In this document: piece by piece, positions 32,204-42,770 of the stretch
How the letters are laid out: each line of letters starts with the position of its first letter
How positions within the stretch are numbered: the first letter of the stretch is position 1
Origin: Clarireedia homoeocarpa
Taxonomy: Eukaryota; Ascomycota; Leotiomycetes; Helotiales; Rutstroemiaceae
Direction: 5' to 3'
Assembly: GCA_001465935.1 (NCBI GenBank)
Contig: LNKV01000037.1
Coordinates: forward strand, 483,487 to 547,486
DNA: 64,000 nucleotides
Translations under genes and position numbers: made by a program
The notes under the pieces: generated by a model
Told to the model about the DNA's origin: nothing
Database searches by the model: none
Seen by the model: only the letters and a program-made list of their open reading frames with translations

Positions 32204-35200
32204 TTAACCAACCCATCTACGTGCACTCTTGAACATTCTTACCCACGGTCCAAATTCACCCCATTCCTCCGCTTTCTCTGCAGGTACATAGCTTCCAACA
32301 TGGGCCATGATCGTTCTCTCCGGATGCGGCATGAGGGCCAATACCCTTCCATCCAAACTCCTCACTCCAGCAATACCCTCAGGACTGCCGTTTGGATTGT
32401 ACGGATATCTCATGGTAGGCTTTCCGAAGTTATCTGTGTATCTTATTGGAATGAGGTCATCGGCATTCATGGCCTCTAAATCGGTAACATGTTTGAAAGA
32501 AGCTCGCCCTTCTCCATGAGAAACAACGATTGGAAGTGAGCTTCCATTCATGCCATGCAAGAATACAGATGGCTTCTTGGGGTTATCCTGGATCTTGACC
32601 ATACTGACTCTAGCCTCGAACTGTTGAGACTGATTTTCGAGGAAAAGCGGCCAGTGAGATGTACCAGGAATGAGCTCAGCGATGCGCGTGAGCATCTGGC
32701 AACCATTACACACGCCCAATGCAAATGTATCGGGACGTGCAAAGAAGTTTTGGAACTCTGGACGAGCCTTTTGCTCGTGCATAAGAATGGACTTAGCCCA
32801 ACCTTGACCGGCTCCGAGAACATCACCATAAGAGAAACCACCACACGCTGCAATTCCGACAAAATTGGCGAGTGAATAGTGTCCGGAGATGATATCAGTC
32901 ATGTGCACGTCAACTGGATCAAAGCCTGCGGCCTTGAAAGCAAATGCCATTTCTGCATAGCCATTGACACCTTGCTCTCGAAGAATGGCTACCCGTGGAG
33001 CTTTTGCGAAAGTGGATGCTATTGATGTTGTGAGGGGGAGAATGTTATCTTTTGGTTCGAAGGTAAGTTTATAGTGCAGGCCTGGATCACGATCATCCTT
33101 AATGTTCTCGTACTCCACATCGGCACACTCAACATTGTCCCGAATGCGCTGCATTTGATGAGAAGTCGCGGACCACTGCTGTTGGAGTTCAGAGCGAGCT
33201 ATGTGTAAAAGGGGCTTCTGGCCGTAGCGGATGGAAAGTTGCTGTTTCGAGGCTGCTGGCACTCGTCCTATTTTCCTGATGAGTCCAGGTGGAGGTCCGC
33301 ATGTAGCAAAGCATCTCATGAAATTGACCTCATCTGATTTTCTGACCTGGAAGATAGCTCCTAGCTCTTCATTGAATAGAGCTTCGATCACATGAGATGT
33401 AGAAGCACTCTTGGTGATACCATCGAGCATAACTTCAGCACCGCAGCGGCCGGCAAACATCATTTCCGCGATTGTAGTCAGTAGTCCACCATCCGAAATG
33501 TCGTGATAGGCTAAGACAACTCCTGTCTCATGTAGTTGCTGCAGAGCATCAAAATAATCAATGATGAGATCCGCGTCTCGAACATCTGGCGCTTCATTTC
33601 CAATTTGACCGAATGATTGTGCTAACGCCGATCCACCCATAGCTTTATGGCCTTGAGCAAGGTCGACATACATCAGAATCGTCTCACCGACCTCTTCAAG
33701 CCTACGAAGCGCGGGCGTCCAAGTGTTACGGACGTTAGCGACTGGGGCAAAGGCTGAGATAACGACAGTAACGGGAGCTGTGACCGTCTTCGATTCTCCA
33801 GTCGACTGGTCCTTCCAAGAAGCTTTCATCGATGTCGAATCCTTACCTACAGGTATGCTTATACCCAATCTCGGACATAGTTCCATTCCAATCGCCTGCA
33901 CTCCCTCATACAAAGCGGCCCCCTCTCCAGGTTGGTTAACTGCAGCCATCCAATTTGCCGACAAACGAATGCGAGGTAGGTTGCCCAAAAGATGTGCAGC
34001 ACCGATGTTCATCAAACTTTCTGCCACAGCCATTCTTGCTGAAGCTGCAGCAGAAATCAAGGCCAGAGTTGGCTTCTCTCCCATAGCCATGGCCTCGCCA
34101 GTTTTTAGCTTACCACCGATATTCAATGCTGTGGCTGTGACAGCTACGTCGGCGACAGGAGTTTGCCAAGGCCCTACCATTTGGTCTCGAACGACCATCC
34201 CTCCTACACTGCGATCGCTGATAGTGATCAGAAACGATTTGGAGCCAACCGATGGCATTGAGAACACACGTTCAATGGCCATTCTCAAAAGATCGTGGTC
34301 GGGGATCTGAGGATACGCATCTCTGAGAGATTTTTCCGCATCGAAAGGCATAAGTTTCGGTCTTCTGGATTTGACGATTCTATCTAGTCTCCTGTCACGA
34401 GGGAAAAGGGTTGACATTGGAAGGTTGATCGGCGTAGGATGTTCAGTCGAGTCGCGATCTGTTACGACAAGCGTTGCATTACCATCATGTTCCTTCGCAA
34501 CTACAGTGCCGACATTGGAGAAACCACATCGTTCACGTTCTGCACAGCTTTAGCTTAACACCCCACGAATTTGATGTCGATACTTACTTGCAATGCTGGT
34601 AAACCTACCCAGATCTTCTTTGTTCACAATCAAGACATACCGCTCCTGTGCCTCGCAGCACCATATCTGAAGAGGACTCATGCTGCTGTCAGCACTCTCA
34701 ACTTCTCGGAGCTCAAATCGGCCACCGTAACCGGCGTCTTTAACAAGCTCAGGCAAGGCATTTGACAGCCCACCTGCTCCTACATCATGAATAAAGGCGA
34801 TAGGATTCTCATCTTTTAGGGCTCTGCAAACGTCTATCACCATCTGCGCACGTCGCTCCATTTCAGGATTGCCACGCTGAACACTATCGAAATCGAGTTC
34901 GACAGAACCCTCCCCTGAAGTGTTACTAGAAGCTGCGCCACCACCTAGACCAATCAACATTGCTGGTCCGCCAAGAACAATTACACTGGCTTCTGGTTTG
35001 ACATCCTTGCCGTTCTTGATAGCGTGTCCAGGTCTCACCGTACCGATGCCACCTGCAATCATGATTGGTTTATGGTATCCACGATACTCGTCGGTTGAAG
35101 CATCGGCGTCCGTAAGGAGCGTTCGGAAAGTACCAGTGAGGCAAGGTCGACCAAACTCGTTGTTGAATCTAGCGCTACCAATTGGTGCCTCTAACATGAT

Positions 35201-36322
35201 ATCCAAACTACTGGCATAGTGTACTGGCTTTCCTACATCCATTTCCCAAGGTCTTGTGTAACCTGGTATCAGCAAATCAGATACCCAGAAACCACAGAGT
35301 CCAGCCTTCGGGCATGATCCCCTACCGACAGCGCCTTCGTCTCGTATTTCTCCACCTGATCCAGTCGCGGCTCCGGGGAAAGGCGATATTGCTGTTGGAT
35401 GATTGTGGGTTTCGACTTTTGCTAAGAAGTGCACAACCTCAGGGGTTTGTTTCCAGCTACCTGTAGAGTATTCAGGCGCCCAAAAACTTGCCATCTCTCC
35501 TTGCAGAACAGCGGCATTGTCGCTATAAGCCGAAACGGTGTATTTGGGGTTTTTGCTGTGAGTATTGCGAATCATTTCGAACAGACTCCTGTCCATACCC
35601 ATACCATCGATTGTCCAGTTTGCATTGAACTGCTTGTGTCGACAATGCTCAGAATTGACCTGAGCGAACATGAAAAGTTCAACATCAGTAGGAGATCTTC
35701 CTAACTGAGTGTACGCTTGCACAAGGTATTCCATTTCCGGCACATCCAGAGCAAGCCCCCTCTTTTTGTTATAGGCCTTTAAAACCTCCATCGGCGACAT
35801 TTCATCCGTCCACAATTCAATAACTTCCAAAGGTAATGGGTCCCCTTCTGCGAACATAGCGGTGATATCTGGTTCCTCGATTCTAAAGTGCTCTGTCATG
35901 CGATCATGAAGGATGTCTTTAAACGGTAGATCTACGCCTTCAAAGGGTTCCACAAAATTCACCAAGATAGCGCGACCTCTTTCGATTCGATGAACCTGGG
36001 ACTGGAGGCCGCACACATGCGCGATACTTGTGGCTTTCGAGCTCCATGGTGAAAGATTTCGAGGTGTAACATGATAAATCCTGGAAAAACTTCCTGGTTT
36101 GCCTGCAAGGATCGCTTCCGAATCATCATCAGATACTTCTGGTAGAAGCTGCTTGATTTTGCTTTCTGTTTCGTAGTCTGACTGTACTAAGTGGGCATAA
36201 TGAATCCAGATCCCCGTTATGCGATTAACCTTCACTGAGCCCAGCTCATTGATTCTAGCACTGAGTTTCGAAGACTCGGCGGCTGTGAAGCACGAACCGC
36301 CAGGTAACTTGAGATATCCCAT
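32204..36322 (-). CDS. ADE6: phosphoribosylformylglycinamidine synthase (FGAM synthase)
   Basis: Two exons, 36322-34588 and 34539-32204, 1356 aa; the 48-nt intron (GTAAGT, GCTAAAG, GTGCAG; phase 1) joins TSIA to KRERCGFSNVG. Fourth step of de novo purine synthesis: FGAR + ATP + glutamine to FGAM. This is the single-chain PurL type: an N-terminal PurS-like domain, a linker, two synthetase halves (VNSEHCRHKQF, KVETHNHPTAISPFPGAATG, GGEIRDEGAVGRG in the first; IPVGKDSTSMK, YHDISDGGLL in the second) and a C-terminal class I glutamine amidotransferase with the nucleophile in LGVCNGCQML and the His/Glu pair in MPHPERT. Length matches yeast Ade6 (about 1358 aa). Divergent from the PQ-loop gene. Confidence 0.96.
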
Positions 36323-36714
36323 TTTCTCTACCCTACTCGTATGTGCGGGAGCACAACTTAATAAGATAGAGGCAAAATTTGGAGTTTCGCACGAAATTGG
36401 AGGGGTTGGAAGAAGAACAAAAAATAAAATTCAACCCCGCGATAAGTCAATGGAATACGGAAATACATAATTCCATCCGAGATGAGTAATCATGCAGTTG
36501 CGCGTGTTGAAGTGTCTAAAATTAAAAATTGTGTAGATGGAGAGTTGGTCTGAGCATCTCCTGTTCGTTCTCTTTACCAATTGTCGCGCATCTCCTCCAA
36601 TTGTTGTCCTTCTTCACGGAACCATTGCGTTTTCTATGGAATCTGTAAGATAGAAGCTTATTATAGTTGCCGTTCCCGGCCTCAATTCCTAATTACTTGA
36701 GTATCGTCGTCAAG
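36323..36714. promoter_or_regulatory. bidirectional promoter FGAM synthase / PQ-loop gene
   Basis: 392 bp between two divergent start codons. AT-rich in the centre; no canonical TATA or TGACTC (Gcn4/Bas1-like) box was seen by eye. Confidence 0.5.
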
Positions 36715-37619
36715 ATGGGTCTCGTCTCATTTATCACTGGCTATGTAGCCCCTATGTTCATAATCATTTCTCCCATAACCTCATATGCGGATCAGACCTA
36801 CTCAATACATCGGAACAAATCGAGCTTGGGCTTCTCGTTAGATATTCCATTGATTATGCTTGTCGCATCTTTTCTGAGGTATGTCTCAACCTATGATCAG
36901 CAAAGCATAGCAGCGGGAGCTAATCTGTTCTATGCAGGGTGTTTTACTACCCAGGCGCACAATTTGACACCTCGTTACTTATACAGTCGTTTATCATGAT
37001 TGCGATTCAGACAATTTTACTGAAAGTTGCCCTCGACCACCGACCTTCGCCATCATCGAAAGGAGGAGAAGCGGCTGTGCCGTTTGCTGCGCACAGGGAA
37101 GGAGACTTCGGTGTGAAGAGACCCTACAACTTCTGGCAATGGCGGTCCCCAAAGCCGTATGCAACCTTTATGCTTTCTTCCCGGTATACATGGGATACTG
37201 ACATTATTCACCTTAGATACTGGGAGTTTTTGCTTTACTTATTTATTGGCCTTGTCGCATGCGAACTTATCCTTTCCCCACTTCCATGGTTCTATTCAGC
37301 ATATTCCGCAACCATTGGCTATGTTGGACTCGGTGTAGAAGCAACACTTCCCCTCCCACAAATACTTGCGAACCACAAATCCCGGTCTTGCAAAGGATTT
37401 CGCTTTTCGGTTCTTGCGAGCTGGATTGCTGGCGACATTATGAAGATGTTCTGGTTTTTCACCGCGACAAGTGCGATCCCCTGGGCTTTCAAATTATGTG
37501 GTATATTTCAGATGTGCTGCGACCTATTTCTGGGCGTGCAATACTGGATGTATGGGGAGGGTAACACGACAAACGGGAGGAGGATACCACTAGGAGAGAA
37601 AGATGTACGTTTGTCATAG
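36715..37619 (+). CDS. ANY1: PQ-loop repeat membrane protein (Any1/Cfs1-like)
   Basis: Two exons, 36715-36878 and 36938-37619, 281 aa; intron 59 nt (GTATGT..GCAG, phase 2) within the R of FLR|VFYYPG. The first PQ-loop-type unit is at the N-terminus (VAPMFIIISPITSYADQTYSIHRNKSS-type text, with GFSLDIPLIMLVA), the second at about residues 195-225 (TLPLPQILANHKSRS, GFRFSVLASWIAGD). Seven hydrophobic segments can be drawn. The middle loop is charged and contains NFWQWRSPKPYATFM. Yeast Any1 is a Golgi/endosomal PQ-loop protein affecting phospholipid asymmetry and flippase requirement; that link here is by resemblance. Another PQ-loop transporter role is possible. Confidence 0.75.
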
Positions 37620-38917
37620 AACATAATGGACCAAGACGAAGTTTTCAAAGGCCACATACAAAAGGAAATTATATTAGACCTCTTGGAAGAATCTCTCTAG
37701 CAGAGTCGTAGGTATAGTAGCTACGATTGAATTACCGCGCCGTATCCGAAAGACGATTAGACAGGAAATGTGATATATCATAAACAAGAAATCCATGCTG
37801 GTACCGGGCTGCCAAGGGGCACAAACAAACCAAACCAGGAAGCAATGCCCCGACAAACAAAAGAAAGAAGCATATTCACGGGAAGAGAAGGCAGGGAATT
37901 ATACAAGGCAGATACTGCTTGGAGAAAATTACCGTATGTTTCGGTCTGTGCGAGGACAATGTCGAAGTTAGTGATATGAGCAGTTGTGAATATCACAAGT
38001 GGATTTGGTGTCCATCGTAACTTTCGAGCAAGCAGGTGTGCCTATTTACCTCGTGCATGTTGAGTTCTGATTGTATGAGATATACTGAGAAAAAGGAATG
38101 TTCGTCGATTGAACAGTAGAAGCCTTGTGGAAAGCTGCGTTGCATCCTTGAAGCCGTCCCCATGTTCACATTCACTCACACAGACTACCTACTCTCCTAG
38201 AATGTATATTCACTGCTTTCTATTTCTCACCTTTACTACTTTTCCTCTTCGCTTGTTTCGGCTAAGTGGCCGATATCTCGCACAAACTCTCGTTGTCGTC
38301 TTTTCTCTTCCACCACCTTCATCATTTCTCTTCCACCACCTTCAACCCCAACAACCCATCACACATTTCCTCACAGCACATTGCCAAATACTCACCTAGC
38401 TTCTCCCATCACAATAACTTGTTATTTTACGCACAGAGTAAGTCTTCTGCTACGACTTTTACCCAACAAACTCCAAATTTCCTCCCGAAAAAAGTACTCG
38501 ACTGACGGGAATTTCAGGTCGCTGTCGCTCGCCGTCGAAAGTACCACAGTCACGAACAAACAAGGTACGTGAACGCGCTCCCCTTTTTGCACTTCATATC
38601 ACAGATCTTCGGCGTTGGCCTGTCTGATAACCCAAAATGCTGTTTCTCCATTTGGTTGTCAACTATCTACTGAGTACTACATTTCAAATACTCGCGATGC
38701 GTTTCATCTTTGCTTCGATCTACTCAAGATCGATTCACTTCAATTCTTCATTTCCGCTCAACAGCCAACATAATCATTAATTGTCGTTTTCTTTCTCCTC
38801 AAATTCTCCTTGAGGGTGTTCATAGTGTTACTTCTCGCAATAACAGTGGATTACTGAGACCTCCGATATTTCAGACTGACATCTTCACCACGATAGGCCT
38901 CGTTTAAAACCAACATC
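37620..38917. other. 1.3-kb upstream region with probable 5'-UTR introns
   Basis: From about 38200 the plus strand is CT-rich and may be the 5' leader of the repeat-module gene. Two plausible leader introns can be seen: a GTAAGT donor near 38439 with a CTGAC branch and TTTCAG near 38518, and a GTACGT donor near 38571 with TTTCAG near 38876. These are inferences from signals. Small upstream frames have no conserved content. Confidence 0.45.
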
Positions 38918-41900
38918 ATGCCGAACTGGAAGTCGTATGAAGCAACAGGTATGTTTATTTTCCCGGTTCTCAGCCGAGATGCTAAGACAGTGATCACAGT
39001 CCGCCTCCTGTCAGCAATCATTGCTGCCCATCCAAACTTGAAGCTCGATTACAATGGTTAGTTCACTTTAATTTTCATTTAATTATGTACTCTTTCGATT
39101 CCATTTTACCCGGTCATCTGCGGCTGTACTCTGTTGTTTTTGCGGTCTTGCATTTGTTGTGAGGGTGGTTCCTGATTCTACTAGAGGTTGCCAAGTTTTA
39201 CGGCAGTGGATATGGATACAAGCAAATATGGGATGGCATGAGAAACATCAAAAAACATGCCGATTCACTTCGACTTGCCGTGGAGCAAGGTATCGACCCT
39301 TTGGAGGTTGATGTAGAATTGCCCGGTCGCCAGGGTAACTATGAGCATAGCATCATGTGCCCATCAAGTGGCCATGGCTGCTATTTTCCTCTTATTTCTA
39401 TGCAATACACAAGACACCATTATCGCGTTGCTTTTTGACTTTTTATTGATCGGTAGGCAGAGATCAGTGTTAGATTCGGCGGCGGTTGCACTCCTTCTGC
39501 TCTGGAGAACAGATTCCGACGCATCAAGTCCGATGCAAAGTTAATCAACAACGCTGTTTCTAATGGCGTAGATCCCATAACCATAGAGATTGGTGGAAGC
39601 AGCGGTTAGGAAGATATTATTTCACATTTGTCATGCTTCTACAAAGCACAATGTTTTTCACTTTTAACTTGCACTGATTGACCTCCAGAAACTGCCGCCT
39701 TCTTAGGCACAGATTTCCCTGTTTCGCATATTCGTTCGCATTGGTTTGAGACTATCAAGCCTCTAAAAGATCGGCTCGTTATTATGCGTAACGCTGGTTT
39801 AGATGGAAAGGATGTCGACTTACAGCATCTTGGCACACGTCGTTTTAAAGAGGGTCAGAAGTTCTACCGATTGTCCTACATCTTCGTCTCAACTTTACAT
39901 ATCTGCACATACCACAGCACTTCCTGTTACTTGTTGGACACCCATGGGTTTTGGAAGTCATATGCAGCCAGTGGCTCATGTTACTCTTTGGAAGATTCTA
40001 TCTAACAGCACAAATGCCCTTTTGTATTCTCGATTCTACAAGAGTACGACTGATTCCTCGCCAGCAATCGCAAATATCATGGGCTCAGATGTAAACGCAC
40101 CTGGCATCCGTTATCAGTTTGATACACGGTTCAAGGTCGTTGGAAAACGCCAACTGGTGTTGCTATCTGCTGGCGAAGATCCATTGTCTGTTAGCCTTGA
40201 GGGGCTCGGCAACAATCATTCGGCTACCAAAGGCAAGGCCGGAGAGGCTCACGCACCTTTTTTCACACTTTTCTTTTGTTCTCACGCATCGTCCTTCTTC
40301 TTTCCAATGTGCATTTATTAATTGCGTTCCAGAAATTCAACAGTGCTATGGGTCTGACGCCACGGCGGCTGGAATCAAGTTTCAGTTCGCCACAACATTC
40401 AAGAAAAATGTTGCGGACATTCAAGCAGCAAGATTGTCTGGCACAGATTGCAAGGACATTACATTGAATTCTTTGGGTCATATCTCATTTCCTTCTGTGG
40501 CCATTTACTTCCGAGCTTCGCATTGCACATTGCCCTTCGAGATATTGATATTGACCACAGGAATGGCAAAGCACTTCGGATCAGACGCTACTGTAGATAT
40601 GATCAGTTGGCAATTCCGTGGCATCAGAGCCGGTGCTAAGATCCAAATGGAGACATTGGCAGATGGGAAGGATCCCAAAGACGTAAACGTCATTGTAAAC
40701 CACAAAGGAGAACCTATGAGTTCAAGGGCGGCTAGTGGCCCCTCCAAATGTATACTTGCCCCTTTACCACAAGCCGTTTCTTGCTTCCGCATACACCTTG
40801 TCATGCTTTCATTTACATAAATCACAAGATCCATTATTCTCACCAATCTCATCTTCTAGAAATCCATAAGATGTTTGGAGAGGACAGCACAGCTCAGGGA
40901 ATTGGATATCAGTTTCGGGCCATTAAGGCAAACGCCATCCGTCAGCGTGAAGCTTTTGAAGCCGGAATTGATCCACAAACCCTTGGAATTTGCTCCTTAG
41001 ACGTTCAACCCAATCGAAAGTCTTCATGTGGGCGTTTTTTTATTTTATCTTGCAACAAAATCTACCGCAGTTCCAGCACTATTGTTTTCTGTTCCAGTTG
41101 ACTACGGGCTTCATATTAACTCTATATATAGCAATGGCAAAATGGCTTGACGATGGGACCACTGCGTCTGCGCTTCAGCACCGTTTTCGCGATGTCAAGA
41201 AGATTGCAAAGAATGGGCCATGCAATTCCCCCCTCCCGTCCTTTTGCGTTTATCAACGATCTCATCTTTCCTTATAAATATTTCATATTGTCCCACTCGG
41301 CCACAACCACTCATCACTTCCAAGTAATGGTCGCTAACATCATTCAGCCACTGCCGAAAAATTCGGTGAGGGCACAACAGGTAAGGCTATCTCTACCCGA
41401 TTCGAAAGGTATGTAATTCCACTCCACATTCTTTTTGTGTACACCGGCTTACTTGTCTTAGAATGAGGAAAGAAGACGCGTGGGGTCTTTCAGTTTCTAA
41501 CTCTGATGCAGCTACCAAGGGAACGCCGCGCACACCACGCACTCCCGGCTCCGGCGCTGGTCGTGGCCGCAAGAAGGCGGTGAAAACAACCGAGAATGGT
41601 GGGGATGATGATTCGGAAATCGAATCGCCAAGCAAGGCCAAGAAGGAGAATTTGAAGAAGACTGTCTCTGGACGAGTTACGAAGAATGGTGGCCGTGCTG
41701 CAAAGTCGGCTGTTAAGTCTTATGAGGAGAGCGATGCGGAGACCGAATTCATGGATGCGGATACTGGCGCGATTAAGACGGAGGGTGGAATGATGGACTG
41801 GGGTCACAGCGCTGCTGGTGAAGATCATGGCATGGGCGATGGTTTCGAGTTCGAGACCGTCAACGCTGGCTATGGCGATGCTGGCTATGGCGATGCTGAA

Positions 41901-41927
41901 GGCGAGCGCTTCTACGATGATGCCTAA
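38918..41927 (+). CDS. protein of about nine tandem helix-turn-helix-like modules, one per exon (novel architecture)
   Basis: Proposed exons: 38918-38948, 39000-39056, 39185-39334, 39461-39604, 39689-39853, 40065-40232, 40333-40476, 40561-40719 (end uncertain), 40860-41027, 41132-41221, 41348-41408, 41462-41927; about 600 aa. All but the last intron are phase 1. Exons 1-3 give a full three-helix unit (VRLLSAIIAAHP, LDYNEVAKFYG, then YKQIWDGMRNIKKHADSL). Exons 4 to 9 each give one related unit, exon 10 a short one, and exon 11 with the start of exon 12 a last one (TAEKFGEGTTGKAISTRFER). The tail is basic and AT-hook-like (TPRTPRTPGSGAGRGRKK), then acidic, ending with two GYGDA repeats. Resemblance to Myb/SANT-like HTH folds suggests a nuclear DNA- or chromatin-binding role; this is inference. 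Introns 6 and 10 appear to be GC-AG, and the exon 8/9 junction is unresolved. No family name is offered. Confidence 0.7.
39185..41408 (+). repeat. array of diverged HTH-like module exons
   Basis: Module cores by exon: 39185 (EVAKFYGSGYGYKQIWDGMR), 39461 (EISVRFGGGCTPSALENRFR), 39689 (ETAAFLGTDFPVSHIRSHWF), 40065 (AIANIMGSDVNAPGIRYQFD), 40333 (EIQQCYGSDATAAGIKFQFA), 40561 (MAKHFGSDATVDMISWQFRG), 40860 (EIHKMFGEDSTAQGIGYQFR), 41132 (MAKWLDDGTTASALQHRFRD), 41348 (TAEKFGEGTTGKAISTRFER). Most continue with a Lys-rich helix and a G-x-D-P or G-x-D-x-K-D turn. Nucleotide identity between units is low, so the array is old. Confidence 0.8.
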
Positions 41928-42770
41928 ACAAGCTCTATGGATATCTGTGACAGTGCTGGAAATCGTGGCAGTTTCAACGTTCTTGGACTTTCGCTGGAAC
42001 CCTCAACTGTACCGGCTCCCTTGAGGTTTTGCTTCGCCCCCGCTCTTCAACATTATTCGGTCACGTCGCTCTGCAATAATTCGTCTCGTTTACTTTGATT
42101 TGGATTACTGGATTTGCTGGAGTTACATACCTGCAACATTGCTTTTTTCCTTTACACAAGTTCTTATGACCGTCTTTACCAGAGCACAAATCAACATACA
42201 CAAGACAGTACACACCTGATGCTCTCGATAGTCTCGATACTTGGCACTCGTTCATCGACAGTCTCTGGGGTTCTTGTCTCTGCTTTCTCTTTGGGGGTTA
42301 ATTTCGTTGGTGAATTGATGAAAATGGGCGTGCTTGATGAACTTCTTTCAACAATGGATATGAGATTGTATGATGGATGAGATCCCATGGATAGATACTA
42401 TCTTCCAGCTATTAATCGATCAACGCTAGGCTTTGCTACGGTTTCGCTCTGGCTGAGATCTAGCTAGTTGAGAGTTAGAGAACATGAAGGACCAAAAAAT
42501 GCAGTACAGCTATTTCTGCCTTTTATTAATATCTGGCTTAAAAATGCTATGTGAGACCAATTGCACGCTGTGAATAGACCCAAATCAAAGCAAATAAAGT
42601 GAAAAATACCGAGTCACTGAAATTACTCAATCCAAGATACATGACAATCTCTAATTTCGATCTCTTATTGATTGACTCCGAACGCCATGCGCAGGAATTT
42701 CCAATATGAGAAGCCTAATAATATCCTTAATCACAACATAATGCTTTCAATCCAGGAATTCCGATCCGGT
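41928..42770. other. intergenic, convergent genes
   Basis: 3' flanks of the module gene and MTHFR. Small frames at 42114-42388 on both strands have no conserved features. Confidence 0.5.

Noticed and set aside
32307..34310. Plus-strand frames opposite FGAM synthase
   Set aside because: Antisense shadows of a strongly conserved enzyme.
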